64,000 nucleotides of DNA, taken from Flavisolibacter longurius (GTDB lineage: Bacteria; Bacteroidota; Bacteroidia; Chitinophagales; Chitinophagaceae). Below the pieces are notes generated by a model. The model did not search any database and was not told where the DNA came from. It saw only the letters and a list, made by a program, of their open reading frames with translations. The position numbers and the translations under genes are program-made. How positions within the stretch are numbered: position 1 is the stretch's first letter; each line of letters starts with the position of its first letter. Location: positions 157,174 to 221,173 of the forward strand of contig JABUMY010000011.1 in the NCBI GenBank assembly GCA_013327885.1. The letters are read 5' to 3'. This document shows positions 45,701-53,243 of the stretch, piece by piece.

Positions 45701-46149
45701 ACAACCTTCCCGATCCTGATGCCGCTTATGCTTACCAGGCGCTGGCCGTAAACCTGCGTGGCTTTAAGCAAAACGTGGCTAATGGTAACAACAACATGGT
45801 GATCAACTCCGAGGTGCGCTTCCCGGTATTTGCCACCCTGTTCAACCGGCCTATCAACAACGCCTTCCTGCGCAACTTTCAACTGGTGCAGTTTGTTGAC
45901 CTGGGAACAGCCTGGAACGGCGGTTACGATAAGTTTGAAAGGCCTTATATGCTATACGCCAACAACTCTGCACCGGGTTTGGCTGTGAAGGTGAAAGCCG
46001 GCGGTGTGGGTCCGTTTGCCGGTGGCTATGGCTTTGGTGCCCGCAGCACCCTGCTGGGTTATTTTGTTCGCTACGATGTGGCCTGGCAGATGGATGGCCT
46101 GTTCCGCGGCAAGCCGCAGATGTACCTGGCACTGGGCGTGGACTTTTAG
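42718..46149 (+). CDS. Large TolB-like propeller plus outer-membrane barrel protein
   Basis: 1143 residues with signal peptide (MIKWRYRTVALVLFTLFLSLAQAQ). Residues about 25-290 resemble a peptidase-MA-like region without a clear HExxH motif. About 330-570 show WD40/TolB-like beta-propeller repeats (LAWDGKGTRLAVLYSHEGKIKLFIYD, DPAFVAFPGKTGIIFSSNRPS). The last 350 or so residues form a surface-antigen/BamA-like barrel ending YLALGVDF with terminal Phe. Bacteroidota genomes carry such proteins annotated as Tol-like; role unknown. Start at 42718 chosen for the signal peptide. A heptamer array starts at the stop. Confidence 0.88.
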   Translation: MIKWRYRTVALVLFTLFLSLAQAQVNTVEYGKNRVQYQKFNWRYYQTENFNTYFSQDGLEIGKYVAQIAEKELPQLEEFIEYGLQRRANVVVYNNFDEMYQSNIGLGIDWQTSGGVTKLVNNKMMLYFDGNRENLRRQVRQGIANVLVSNILFGDDLGEFAANQTLLDLPKWLVDGYIDYAAEEWSTTLDNQLKNELLGGDYKNFYHFAYKKPLLAGHAFWYYIGNKYGRQRTTYLLYLARIYRNLNSATNKIAKKKFKDVLKDFMQEMPDMYLKDIRGRKAAPRGTVTVSEDVNERKDFIRFNANPLPRSFMYAVSQFKQGKYSVVLHENYYDKKTLLSYGTRTGEDEINPNYPILAWDGKGTRLAVLYSHEGKIKLFIYDVVNRIKREKLELPMFDQVTDMKYMLDANTLLFSAVRGGQTDIFTYKIDSEKYEQITNDVYDDLDPAFVAFPGKTGIIFSSNRPSATAANTDTAITARPYNIFLIDNANTQTEFKQISQLTNLSFGNARFPSAYSQAHFTFVSDENGIQNRYAGFFRSERAGLDTLVYVGDEVLRNPPIEEVDSVLRVWDKADIDSVGYVSVTNDSAYVFPLTNYQASLLETRTAGDNSQVSEVIRQGDTKFLYKIKVDETALRRRNVNARPTDYRKRIDERRRMELSKLMNDQPFGTDTAQKAATDFFNSEFENERKDSSQVGRVLTTTNPVPETVLSQAKLYEYRPRKFFNDYVVAGLNNTQFVINRYQPYQGGVGPIDPANGNQLNGLIRMGTVDLMEDIKISGGIRIAPNLKDNDVLFEFTNLRKRYDWGFTYYRSNLQTVIDTNSRASGTLALVNQHSSYFLGRFRWAFDRVRSIRFTVGPRFDNNVFPSINIRNLKEPDMKKTYGQVSAEYVHDNTVSPAQNIWNGLRYKFYLDWFTQLNNIRGTEGKYLFNFGFDARHYLPLYRNLIWAVRAAGDFSWGNQKVVYYLGGVDGWLKFGDNLKSNPNTGEITYRYFENNNLPDPDAAYAYQALAVNLRGFKQNVANGNNNMVINSEVRFPVFATLFNRPINNAFLRNFQLVQFVDLGTAWNGGYDKFERPYMLYANNSAPGLAVKVKAGGVGPFAGGYGFGARSTLLGYFVRYDVAWQMDGLFRGKPQMYLALGVDF

Positions 46150-46197
46150 GTGAGTGGTGAATGGCGAGTGGTTGGTAGCAAGTAGCGAATAGCCATT
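46149..46197. repeat. Degenerate heptamer array, GGTGAGT to AGCGAAT
   Basis: Seven 7-bp units starting at the last base of the upstream stop codon. The consensus drifts from GGTGAGT (first three) to AGCAAGT/AGCGAAT (last three), linking the GTGGTGA and CAGTAGC families. Confidence 0.8.
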
Positions 46198-46219
46198 TTT
46201 AGTACAATGCATTTTTACA

Positions 46220-46247
46220 TAAACCTCCTGCAAACGCAGGAGGTTTA
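46220..46247 (+). terminator. Intrinsic terminator after barrel-protein gene
   Basis: TAAACCTCCTGC, loop AAAC, GCAGGAGGTTTA: a perfect 12-bp stem, with only a short T run after it. It is followed by about 290 bp up to 46537 that holds no gene and, at its end, heptamer arrays. Confidence 0.8.
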
Positions 46248-46450
46248 TCTTTTAAGTCCCGGAGGGCTTTGAAAACAATCTTTCGAATCAATCCGTTTTG
46301 AAAGGTCTTGAAAGTTTTATTTTTAAAAGCAGTATCCATCTTCTACCAAATAAAAAAAAGAGACTGCTTCTTTGGGACAACCTCTTTTTATTTTAACCCT
46401 ATGCATTTCCGCTAAACTGCTGCTAGAAAAGTAAACTGTATTGCGTTAGC

Positions 46451-46524
46451 ACTTACCATTCACCATTCACTGGAACCCCTCTACTTCCTACTGTGTACTC
46501 CTTACTGCCAACTGCATACTATTG
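46451..46524. repeat. Degenerate heptamer arrays, ATTCACC and ACTGCCA types
   Basis: Three units (ACTTACC, ATTCACC, ATTCACT) at 46451-46471, then after an 11-bp break six units starting with ACT (ACTTCCT, ACTGTGT, ACTCCTT, ACTGCCA, ACTGCAT, ACTATTG) at 46483-46524. They are inverse in sense to the array at 46149 and end 13 bp before the stop of the leftward gene. Confidence 0.78.
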
Positions 46525-46537
46525 CCTTCTCCCTATC

Positions 46538-49500
46538 CTACTCTTTATCCGATTCCTGCTGCTGCAGGTAAGTTTTTAGCTGTTGCGCAATCTTTTTTGG
46601 GTTGAAGGTCTCGTTGCCATAAGCACCGGATAGTTTTCCGTACAGCACTTTTTCCTTTGCGCCGGTTTTGTAGGGACCGGCCACACAGAGGTATTCATTG
46701 CGCTGGCCTTCTTCTTCGCTGGGAAGGCCCAGTTTAAAAAGTTGAAACTGTTGCAACGCCCCCTGGTAGGTAGCACTGCGCTGACCCACATAGGTTAGCG
46801 TAAACTCTTCGTAGTCATCGGCAAACATTGTAAACAGGTCGCTTTCGGCCAGGCTTTTTTGCGTGGCATAAAGCGGCGGGAAAAGGCTTTCCTTTCCCAT
46901 TTCCTGCAAGGCCTCAAAAAAGTAAACCCTTTGGCTCCGGTCGGCCGCCACTTTTGTAATTTCTGTTGCTGGCACCGTATGGCCGTTGCTTAAGAGTGCT
47001 TCGATGGCTGCCTGTTTCAGCGGAATGTCTTTTTGCGCCAGCATGGACCGCAGTAAGGTGGTACCTTCCGGTTCGTTCAGAAGCCCCAGGAGACGGGCCC
47101 ACCGCGTTAGCTCCCAGGGTTCGTAATTGCCATCCAGTAGCAATTGCCATTCGTTTTTTGCGCCTTGTAAAATGGGTGCTTTGTAAGCTTTCAGCGTTTG
47201 TATGGAGAGCAGGCTGTCCTGCACAAGCCTGTGGGCCACAACGGCTACTACGGTGCCAAATAGGGAATCGTTTGCTTTCTGCAACAAGTTGGGGAAAAGC
47301 ATAGCGGTCAGTTCTGCCGAATCCAGCAAAGGCTTTTGCAGCAAAATGGCATTGCCGGTTTTGGGCAGGGACGAAAGCAGCAGGCGCTTCAGCACGGCAA
47401 ACGATTCGGTGGTTTGCCCTTCGGCCAGCAATTGCAGGAGGCGGTACTGGACCACGTTTTCCTGTCCGTCGAGTTTTTTATAAGCTTCCTCGGCAAAAGC
47501 AAGGGTCGACTCATCTGCCAGCGGCAAAATATGCGCTATCAGTTTGCTATGGGTAGATGTGTATTCTTTTTCATCGGTATAAGACCGCAGCAGGGCCTGT
47601 TGCAGCAGGGGCAGGTCTTCTTTTTGAAACGCCACAACATCAAGATCTCCATGAGCACGGGCAAAAGAAAGGGAGTCGGTGGTGTTCAAAGATTCCAGCA
47701 ATTGGGACGCCTTGCTTTGGTAAATAGTGGCCGGCACTTCGTTGTGCACCCGGAAATTTTCGAAAAAGCCATGGTGCAGGCCATCCTTCTCTTCTTTTTC
47801 CTGGAAGCGGGCAACGAGAGAATAAAGCGTGTCTTTGTTTACCAGCATGCGGATCCGCCGCAGGCCCGAGTGGCCACGGGTTTGCGTGGTAAAGTCAATG
47901 CCGCGTAAGGTTCCGTTTTGCACCCAGGTGCGGTGAAGCAAAGTATCCTCTTCGCCAAGATTGGCCTGTACCCTTCCTTCAAAATAAAGGCTGTCGCCGG
48001 TTGCCCAGTAGGTGGGTGAAAACCCTACTTTTTGTACAAAGTAGGAAACGCCATCTATTTCGTTGTAAGTGCAGTGCTGTTCAACGTGCGGCTCGCTAGC
48101 GGTTGTGTCAACTATGTCGAGTTTACGGAAAGCGGCTGGCGCAAGGGTGGAAAAGCCCGGGCCTTCGGTCTTTTGCCAGGCCGTTTTTTCATAAGGCAGC
48201 AAGTCCAGCGATTGCAGGTAGTTGTCGATATCATCCATATCGCTGCCTTTTTCGGCCCCGCCCAGCAGCAGGATAACCTGGTTGCCGCGTATTACAATCA
48301 GGGCTTTATACACGCCGTTCACCGACCTGTCTTCATAGTCCATGCGTGCCGCCGGGTAACCGTTGTATTCGGTGATGTCGAACAGGGTGATGGTATCCAG
48401 CCTGGCAGCATAATCATCGTACGTTGCCTGCCAAAACGCAGGGTCGTTTTCGATGTAGTTGCCGGATTTTGTCTGCCGGTGCTGAAAAAGATAAAAACAA
48501 CCGGTAGCCGGATCGGTAGCGGTGTAAGTAGAAAGTCCCCATACCTCGTTGCTGTCGGCTTTTGCATCCGTTTGGTTATTTTTCTCCGGAAGAACAGGCA
48601 TGCGTACCGAGACCGCTTTACCCGGTGCGGCAAATGAAGCCCAATCCTTTTTCTGCTGCGGTTCCGCAGGCGTGAACGAGGCAAAGAAGCGGTCGGCCAA
48701 CACACGGCTGCCGGTGTTTTTTTCTGCAGCGCCGGAAATCAGCATATAAAGGTTTCGGCCCCTGGCCAACACCCGTATGCGAAAAAGGTGGTCGTCTTTA
48801 ACGGCAGTTGTTTCCCTTCCTTCCATACCCATATGGTTGATAGCCACTGCTTTCAGCGGACCCTTGCCGCCCATGTTTTTGGCACCATCCTGCAGTACGG
48901 CATCCAGTGATTTTGTTTTGGCATCGTAACCAGGTATGTGGCTGGCCATGTAAAGCGTCATGTCCGTGAGGTCGTAAAATATCTGAATTTTGGCCGGGTC
49001 GCCGGGCTTGCTCACATCGGTGGGTTCGCCGGGCATTTCTACCGTATAGGCATCACCGGGGCCTTTTATTTTGTTCCATTGTTTTTGTTGCAGCCGAGAG
49101 GCATAGGTTTCGCCGTTGATGGTGGTGGTGGAAAATACCGGATCAACCGCAAAGCCGCGGTTGCGCAAAAGTTCAATCACCCCCGAATCGCCGGGAAGGT
49201 GGGCAGCACCAACAGCAAAAAACGTGGTGCGTACCGCCGAAAGGCTGTCCATGCGGTAAGCCATCTTTACGTTGCGTTTAATAAGCAGCGCATCCCGCAA
49301 TTTGGCCTTCATGGACTGGCTGCTCCATGCGTCTATCTGATCAAGGTCCTGCGCCAGGTAGATGGTTACCAGCTTTTCCACCGCATTGCGATATTCTTTT
49401 TCGGGTTGCAGCACCGTTTCTACTTTCAGATCGGCACCCATTACATCGTTCAGGTCCATTTGGTCTTCCACGTCTTCAATGCCACCAGTCCACTTACCTT

Positions 49501-49999
49501 GGCGTTGGGCCAACTCCACCAAAAAAGCGTCAACAATGGTGCTCATTTCGCCGCCCAGCATCAACTGTCGCAGTCGGTAGTCATGAATATCTTTCAATTG
49601 CTTGGCGGTGATGGTATTGCCCGTAACGCCATATTTCCGCAACAGGTTCAGCACAGAAGGGTGTAGCTTGCTCCGGTCAAGTTTTAATTTTTGCCTGGTG
49701 AGATGCTGCTCTTTTTTTTCCATCGCTGCCAGGTTGGTAAAAAGAGAGTCCATCAGGCTTCGGAAATCCAGTTCCGTGGCCAGGCCTTCGGTTTGTGCAA
49801 TGGCGCTGTAAAGCGAATCGCCAAACTGAAAGAGACGCTTGTCCTGCAGGTGGATGGTGCCGTAGAGGTAAGACGGTTTTTGCAGGCCTTTCCCGCTGAT
49901 GCGCCACAACAGGGTGCGAGGTGTTTGCTGGGAAAAAGCGGCGAGGGTGAGTAGGGTACAAAGAAAAAGCAGAGCCTTTCTCCGAAAAGCAGTGTTCAT
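46538..49999 (-). CDS. Very large TraB/GumN-domain protein
   Basis: 1153 residues with signal peptide (about 1-25, TLLTLAAFSQQ). The TraB/GumN domain spans about 30-285: SYLYGTIHLQDKRLF at its start and FFAVGAAHLPGDSGVIELLRNRGF at its end, the paired GTIH/GAAHL motifs of the fold. The remaining 850 or so residues are unfamiliar: beta-rich repeats of an oxidative-stress or lipoprotein-like kind (about 300-720), then a helical, HEAT-like tail. GumN proteins are normally near 300 residues, so the extension is notable. Start at 49999; the longer frame overlaps the aminotransferase gene. Confidence 0.82.
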   Translation of the reverse strand: MNTAFRRKALLFLCTLLTLAAFSQQTPRTLLWRISGKGLQKPSYLYGTIHLQDKRLFQFGDSLYSAIAQTEGLATELDFRSLMDSLFTNLAAMEKKEQHLTRQKLKLDRSKLHPSVLNLLRKYGVTGNTITAKQLKDIHDYRLRQLMLGGEMSTIVDAFLVELAQRQGKWTGGIEDVEDQMDLNDVMGADLKVETVLQPEKEYRNAVEKLVTIYLAQDLDQIDAWSSQSMKAKLRDALLIKRNVKMAYRMDSLSAVRTTFFAVGAAHLPGDSGVIELLRNRGFAVDPVFSTTTINGETYASRLQQKQWNKIKGPGDAYTVEMPGEPTDVSKPGDPAKIQIFYDLTDMTLYMASHIPGYDAKTKSLDAVLQDGAKNMGGKGPLKAVAINHMGMEGRETTAVKDDHLFRIRVLARGRNLYMLISGAAEKNTGSRVLADRFFASFTPAEPQQKKDWASFAAPGKAVSVRMPVLPEKNNQTDAKADSNEVWGLSTYTATDPATGCFYLFQHRQTKSGNYIENDPAFWQATYDDYAARLDTITLFDITEYNGYPAARMDYEDRSVNGVYKALIVIRGNQVILLLGGAEKGSDMDDIDNYLQSLDLLPYEKTAWQKTEGPGFSTLAPAAFRKLDIVDTTASEPHVEQHCTYNEIDGVSYFVQKVGFSPTYWATGDSLYFEGRVQANLGEEDTLLHRTWVQNGTLRGIDFTTQTRGHSGLRRIRMLVNKDTLYSLVARFQEKEEKDGLHHGFFENFRVHNEVPATIYQSKASQLLESLNTTDSLSFARAHGDLDVVAFQKEDLPLLQQALLRSYTDEKEYTSTHSKLIAHILPLADESTLAFAEEAYKKLDGQENVVQYRLLQLLAEGQTTESFAVLKRLLLSSLPKTGNAILLQKPLLDSAELTAMLFPNLLQKANDSLFGTVVAVVAHRLVQDSLLSIQTLKAYKAPILQGAKNEWQLLLDGNYEPWELTRWARLLGLLNEPEGTTLLRSMLAQKDIPLKQAAIEALLSNGHTVPATEITKVAADRSQRVYFFEALQEMGKESLFPPLYATQKSLAESDLFTMFADDYEEFTLTYVGQRSATYQGALQQFQLFKLGLPSEEEGQRNEYLCVAGPYKTGAKEKVLYGKLSGAYGNETFNPKKIAQQLKTYLQQQESDKE

Positions 50000-50048
50000 T
50001 GTTTTGGTGTTTGCCGCAAGGTAAGCGCAAAGCTGCAGAACACAAAAC

Positions 50049-51230
50049 CTAGGCGGCATCAATGGCACCCAAGATCACATCGCAGGCTTTCCGCAACTCT
50101 TCTTCGGTGATAGTCAGCGGTGGCGAAATGCGCAGGCTGTTGGCAGCAAACAGGAACCAATCGGTCAGCACGCCATTTTCTATACAGGTATCAATGATCT
50201 TTTTAGCGGTGGCAAAGCTGTCGAATTCCACGGCAGCCCAAAGACCGGCCGTGTGCAGGGATTGAATGTTGGGGTGAACCAACAAGGCCTTTAACAGCGC
50301 TTCTTTCGACGAAACTGACCGATGCATGCCTTCTTCCAGGAGGGCTTCAAAGGCCGCTTTGCCCGCAGCGCAGCAAAGCGGGTGGCCGCCAAAAGTAGTG
50401 ATGTGGCCCAGCACAGGCTTGTCGGCCAGGTGATCCATCAGGGACTTGCCGGCAATAAAAGCTCCCAGTGGCAAGCCCCCACCAAGCGCTTTGCCGAGGA
50501 GTAAAATATCCGGCACTACGCCATATTGTTCAAATGCCCAAAGGGAGCCGGTGCGGCCAAAGCCTGCCTGTATTTCATCGAGGACAAGCAGCGTTTCCGT
50601 TTCCGTGCACTTTTGGCGCAGGGCCTGCAGCCAGCTTTTCCGGGGTGAGATCATTCCCGCTTCGGCCTGCACCGTTTCGGCCACCACGCAAGCTGTGTTT
50701 TCGGTAATGCGATCCAAATCTTCTTCTGAATTGTACCGGCAATGGTCGATACCCGGCAGGAGCGGACGGTAGGCGTTGCGCCAGTATTCATCGCCAATAA
50801 TGCTCAAGGCGCCCTGCGTAGAGCCGTGGTAAGAGTTTTCAAAGGCAATGATCCCGGTCCGGCCGGTTACCCGCTTGGCCAATTTCATGGCGCCTTCCAC
50901 CGCTTCGGCGCCGGAGTTGGTAAAATAAACGGCGTTGAGGGAAGGAGGCAGGTGTTCGGTAAGCAACCTGGCATATTGCACCTGGGGACTTTGCACAAAC
51001 TCGCCGTACACCATCACGTGCAGGTAGTCGTCGGCTTGCTTTTTAATGGCTTCCACCACGCGGGGATGCCGGTGGCCAACATTGGCCACGCTGATACCGC
51101 CGATAAGGTCCAGGTAAGTCTTTCCGGAAGCATCCGTCAGCGTGCATCCTTCCGCTTTTACGATCTCGATGGCCAAAGGAGCTGTTGAGGTTTGTGCCAC
51201 ATGCTGTAAAAAAAGCTGCCGTAAGTTCAT
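50049..51230 (-). CDS. Class III PLP aminotransferase (acetylornithine-type)
   Basis: 393 residues of the ArgD/ornithine aminotransferase group, transferring an amino group to 2-oxoglutarate. Visible blocks: DLIGGISVANVGHRHPRVVEAI, TNSGAEAVEGAMKLAKR, SYHGSTQGALS, LVLDEIQAGFGRTG with the pyridine-binding Asp, and LLGKALGGGLPLGAF with the PLP lysine. No arg or orn genes adjoin it, so the amino donor is not fixed. The TraB-like gene starts 49 bp downstream and may be co-transcribed. Confidence 0.92.
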   Translation of the reverse strand: MNLRQLFLQHVAQTSTAPLAIEIVKAEGCTLTDASGKTYLDLIGGISVANVGHRHPRVVEAIKKQADDYLHVMVYGEFVQSPQVQYARLLTEHLPPSLNAVYFTNSGAEAVEGAMKLAKRVTGRTGIIAFENSYHGSTQGALSIIGDEYWRNAYRPLLPGIDHCRYNSEEDLDRITENTACVVAETVQAEAGMISPRKSWLQALRQKCTETETLLVLDEIQAGFGRTGSLWAFEQYGVVPDILLLGKALGGGLPLGAFIAGKSLMDHLADKPVLGHITTFGGHPLCCAAGKAAFEALLEEGMHRSVSSKEALLKALLVHPNIQSLHTAGLWAAVEFDSFATAKKIIDTCIENGVLTDWFLFAANSLRISPPLTITEEELRKACDVILGAIDAA

Positions 51231-51275
51231 TGGGCAAAACTAACCGTAGATTGGCGAAGAAGGGTTTGAACCGCA

Positions 51276-51458
51276 GAATAGCGAACAGGGAACACTGAAT
51301 GTTGAAGCGTTAAATACGAGTTTTTGCACGAATTACTCGAATGTTGCTTTCTGTTCGATATCTCTTTGCTTTGGCAGCCTGCCCGTAAGAAGACGGAAAA
51401 GGTGAACTGCAAGCACTTCATGATTCGTTGTTCCTTGTTCATCTGTTCGATATTCCTC
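51276..51458. repeat. Inverted heptamer arrays, GAAnnnn/TTCnnnn type
   Basis: The left array (51276-51310) has five units beginning GAA (GAATAGC, GAACAGG, GAACACT, GAATGTT, GAAGCGT). The right array (51417-51458) has six units containing TTC in register (TTCATGA, TTCGTTG, TTCCTTG, TTCATCT, GTTCGAT, ATTCCTC). Located between two divergent genes, directly upstream of a promoter-like element at 51471. Confidence 0.65.
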
Positions 51459-51470
51459 TGCCTCTCTTCC

Positions 51471-51478
51471 TACCTTCG
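51471..51478 (+). promoter_or_regulatory. Putative promoter for gamma carbonic anhydrase
   Basis: TACCTTCG resembles the TAnnTTTG -7 element; a TTCG lies 21 bp upstream at 51446-51449 as a weak -33 candidate. Start codon 16 bp downstream. The -33 candidate falls inside a heptamer array. Confidence 0.4.
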
Positions 51479-51494
51479 TAAAAACCTGAATCTT

Positions 51495-52034
51495 ATGGCA
51501 CTGATCTTACCGGTAGAAGGCATTTTTCCAAAATGGGGAGAAGACTGTTTTATTGCACCCAACTGCACCATTGTGGGTGATGTGGAAATGGGCACCGAAT
51601 GCAGCGTGTGGTTTGGCGCCGTGGTGCGGGGGGATGTGAACAGCATCCGTATGGGCAACAAGGTGAATGTGCAGGATGGCGCCGTGATCCATTGCACCTA
51701 CAAGCGCACAAAAACGGTGCTGGGTAACAATGTTTCCATTGGGCACAATGCCATTGTGCACGGCTGCGAGGTGCACGACAATGTGCTGATTGGGATGGGG
51801 TCAATCATTATGGACAATGCCGTTGTGCAAAGCAATACCATTATTGCCGCCGGAGCCGTGGTGCTGGAAGGAGCCGTGTGCGAGGGTGGTTCGATTTATG
51901 CAGGCGTACCGGCAAAGAAAGTAAAAGCCATTTCGCCGGAGAAAGTAGAAGGGGAGATTGCCCGCATTGCCAACAATTACGTGGGTTATGCCCGGTGGTT
52001 TGCGGAGGCCAATGTTGCAAATAAAACAATTTGA
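51495..52034 (+). CDS. Gamma-class carbonic anhydrase family protein
   Basis: 179 residues of left-handed beta-helix hexapeptide repeats. Metal-binding histidines H66 (AVIHCTYK), H84 (IGHNA) and H89 (VHGCEV) match the gamma carbonic anhydrase pattern, with R45-D47 (VVRGDVNSI) and Q60-D61. Members hydrate CO2 or have lost activity (YrdA/CaiE group), and the length fits YrdA-like forms. Start at 51495 chosen; the longer frame is repeat-derived. Confidence 0.93.
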   Translation: MALILPVEGIFPKWGEDCFIAPNCTIVGDVEMGTECSVWFGAVVRGDVNSIRMGNKVNVQDGAVIHCTYKRTKTVLGNNVSIGHNAIVHGCEVHDNVLIGMGSIIMDNAVVQSNTIIAAGAVVLEGAVCEGGSIYAGVPAKKVKAISPEKVEGEIARIANNYVGYARWFAEANVANKTI

Positions 52035-52073
52035 CCATATATTTAGCGTTTAGTCTGTAAACCTCTTTTGACA

Positions 52074-52253
52074 ATGAAAGTTTTTCGTTTTTCCCTGATT
52101 CTTTTTTCGGCGGTTTTGCTGCTGTCTTCGTGCAGCTTGTGGAACAAAGCCTTTCCGCCCAAATACGGTTGCGGTACTGATGGTAAAAACATTGGCGCCG
52201 AAAAGCTACTCGATGGCAGCAACCAGAAAAAGCAGCCCAAGTTCAAGAGTTAA
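52074..52253 (+). CDS. Small lipoprotein, unknown function
   Basis: 59 residues with a lipobox (LLLSSCSLW, Cys near 20) and a short mature part PPKYGCGTDGKNIGAEKLLDG. The YGC...GKNIGAEKL pattern looks conserved among Bacteroidota small lipoproteins. ATG at 52074; the TTG two codons upstream is less likely. It lies 39 bp after the carbonic anhydrase gene. Confidence 0.7.
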   Translation: MKVFRFSLILFSAVLLLSSCSLWNKAFPPKYGCGTDGKNIGAEKLLDGSNQKKQPKFKS

Positions 52254-52347
52254 CGTTGCCGTAATAGTGGCGGTGCAACAAAGTGGCAGCCTTGCTTGTC
52301 TTTGTAAACATGAACCCCATTCGATACCATAATAAATCCCTTGCTAT

Positions 52348-52680
52348 ATGAGTCTTACCCTGCGAACAACACTGGGCTTTACCGAAGCGGTGATCGATGC
52401 CGCCGGCGGCCTGAAGCGATTTTACGAAGTGGCCTCTGTGCTGACCGATGCCTTTTCTGTTTCCTTCAGCCGGAAAGAAGATGATTTTGATGCCATTACC
52501 TGGGCCTTCCGGCTCAACAAATACGAGCTTACGCTGGAATACAACATTTACAACGGTATTCTTTTATTCCCTACAAAAGGAAGCGGTGCCAGTAAAAGAG
52601 ACAACGAGGCCGTGGTGCAACTGGCGAATGTGCTGGAGGGAAAGCTGATGAATTTGGGACTGCAGAATAAGCTGGTTTAA
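52348..52680 (+). CDS. Conserved-looking hypothetical protein, 110 aa
   Basis: Soluble alpha/beta-type protein with a central YELTLEYNIYNGILLFPTKG strand pair and no motif I recognise. Codon use is normal for the region. It converges with the toxin gene, overlapping stop codons by 4 bp (52677-52680). Confidence 0.65.
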   Translation: MSLTLRTTLGFTEAVIDAAGGLKRFYEVASVLTDAFSVSFSRKEDDFDAITWAFRLNKYELTLEYNIYNGILLFPTKGSGASKRDNEAVVQLANVLEGKLMNLGLQNKLV

Positions 52681-52997
52681 GGCTCCGGTGGTTTGTCTGC
52701 AAATGCCGGGTTATTTTTTAGTAATCGTGACTGGTGATGAACCGTTAGAATAACCGGGTTTTCCTCTGTTTCTACTTCGTAGACGATTCTGTGATGGCCA
52801 CAAAGCAATTGTCTGATTGTCGTCGATTTTAATTCTGGTACTGGTCTTCCGCTCAACGGGTGATTCTCTAATTGTTTTGCTTTCTCAAAAATGGCCTCTA
52901 CTTGTTCTTTTGCATATTGAAAGGAAACTTTTTCTATGTATAGGCCGATTTCTTCAACATCTTTTAGCGCTTGCTCCGACCATTTTACCTGAGCCAT
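52677..52997 (-). CDS. ParE/RelE-family toxin
   Basis: 106 residues of the ParE/RelE fold: KWSEQALKDVEEIGLYIEKVS, LENHPLSGRPVPELKSTTIRQLLCGHHRIVYEV, VILTVHHQSRLL. The GRPVPE and RQLLCGHHRIVYEV blocks favour the ParE side (gyrase poison) over RelE (ribosome-dependent RNase), but the target cannot be settled from sequence. It overlaps its presumed antitoxin gene by 13 bp, as in typical toxin-antitoxin operons. Confidence 0.88.
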   Translation of the reverse strand: MAQVKWSEQALKDVEEIGLYIEKVSFQYAKEQVEAIFEKAKQLENHPLSGRPVPELKSTTIRQLLCGHHRIVYEVETEENPVILTVHHQSRLLKNNPAFADKPPEP

Positions 52998-53176
52998 TTA
53001 TCCAGCTTTTCTTTTGCTTCGTCGATGGTGTAGGTGTTGCCTTCCCTGACTTGTTTGCGGCCTTCCTCGATTTTCTTCAAAAGAAGAATTTTTTCGAATA
53101 ACTCATTTGTATCAAACGTATCTGGCATATCTTCTATAGCAGCCAGTACCTGTTGTTTCGTCAGCATTGCATTCAT
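52985..53176 (-). CDS. Presumed antitoxin of the ParE/RelE module
   Basis: 63 residues, acidic and helical, with FDTNELFEKILLLKKIEEGRKQVREGNTYTIDEAKEKLDKWLR resembling short antitoxins that accompany ParE/RelE toxins. Initiation at 53176 or 53167. It precedes and overlaps the toxin gene, the usual order. Confidence 0.75.
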   Translation of the reverse strand: MNAMLTKQQVLAAIEDMPDTFDTNELFEKILLLKKIEEGRKQVREGNTYTIDEAKEKLDKWLR

Positions 53177-53243
53177 TTCCTTCTAAATTACAAAAATGGC
53201 CGCACTCGCTGCGGCCATTGAATTTCGTTCTTTCAACTATTTT

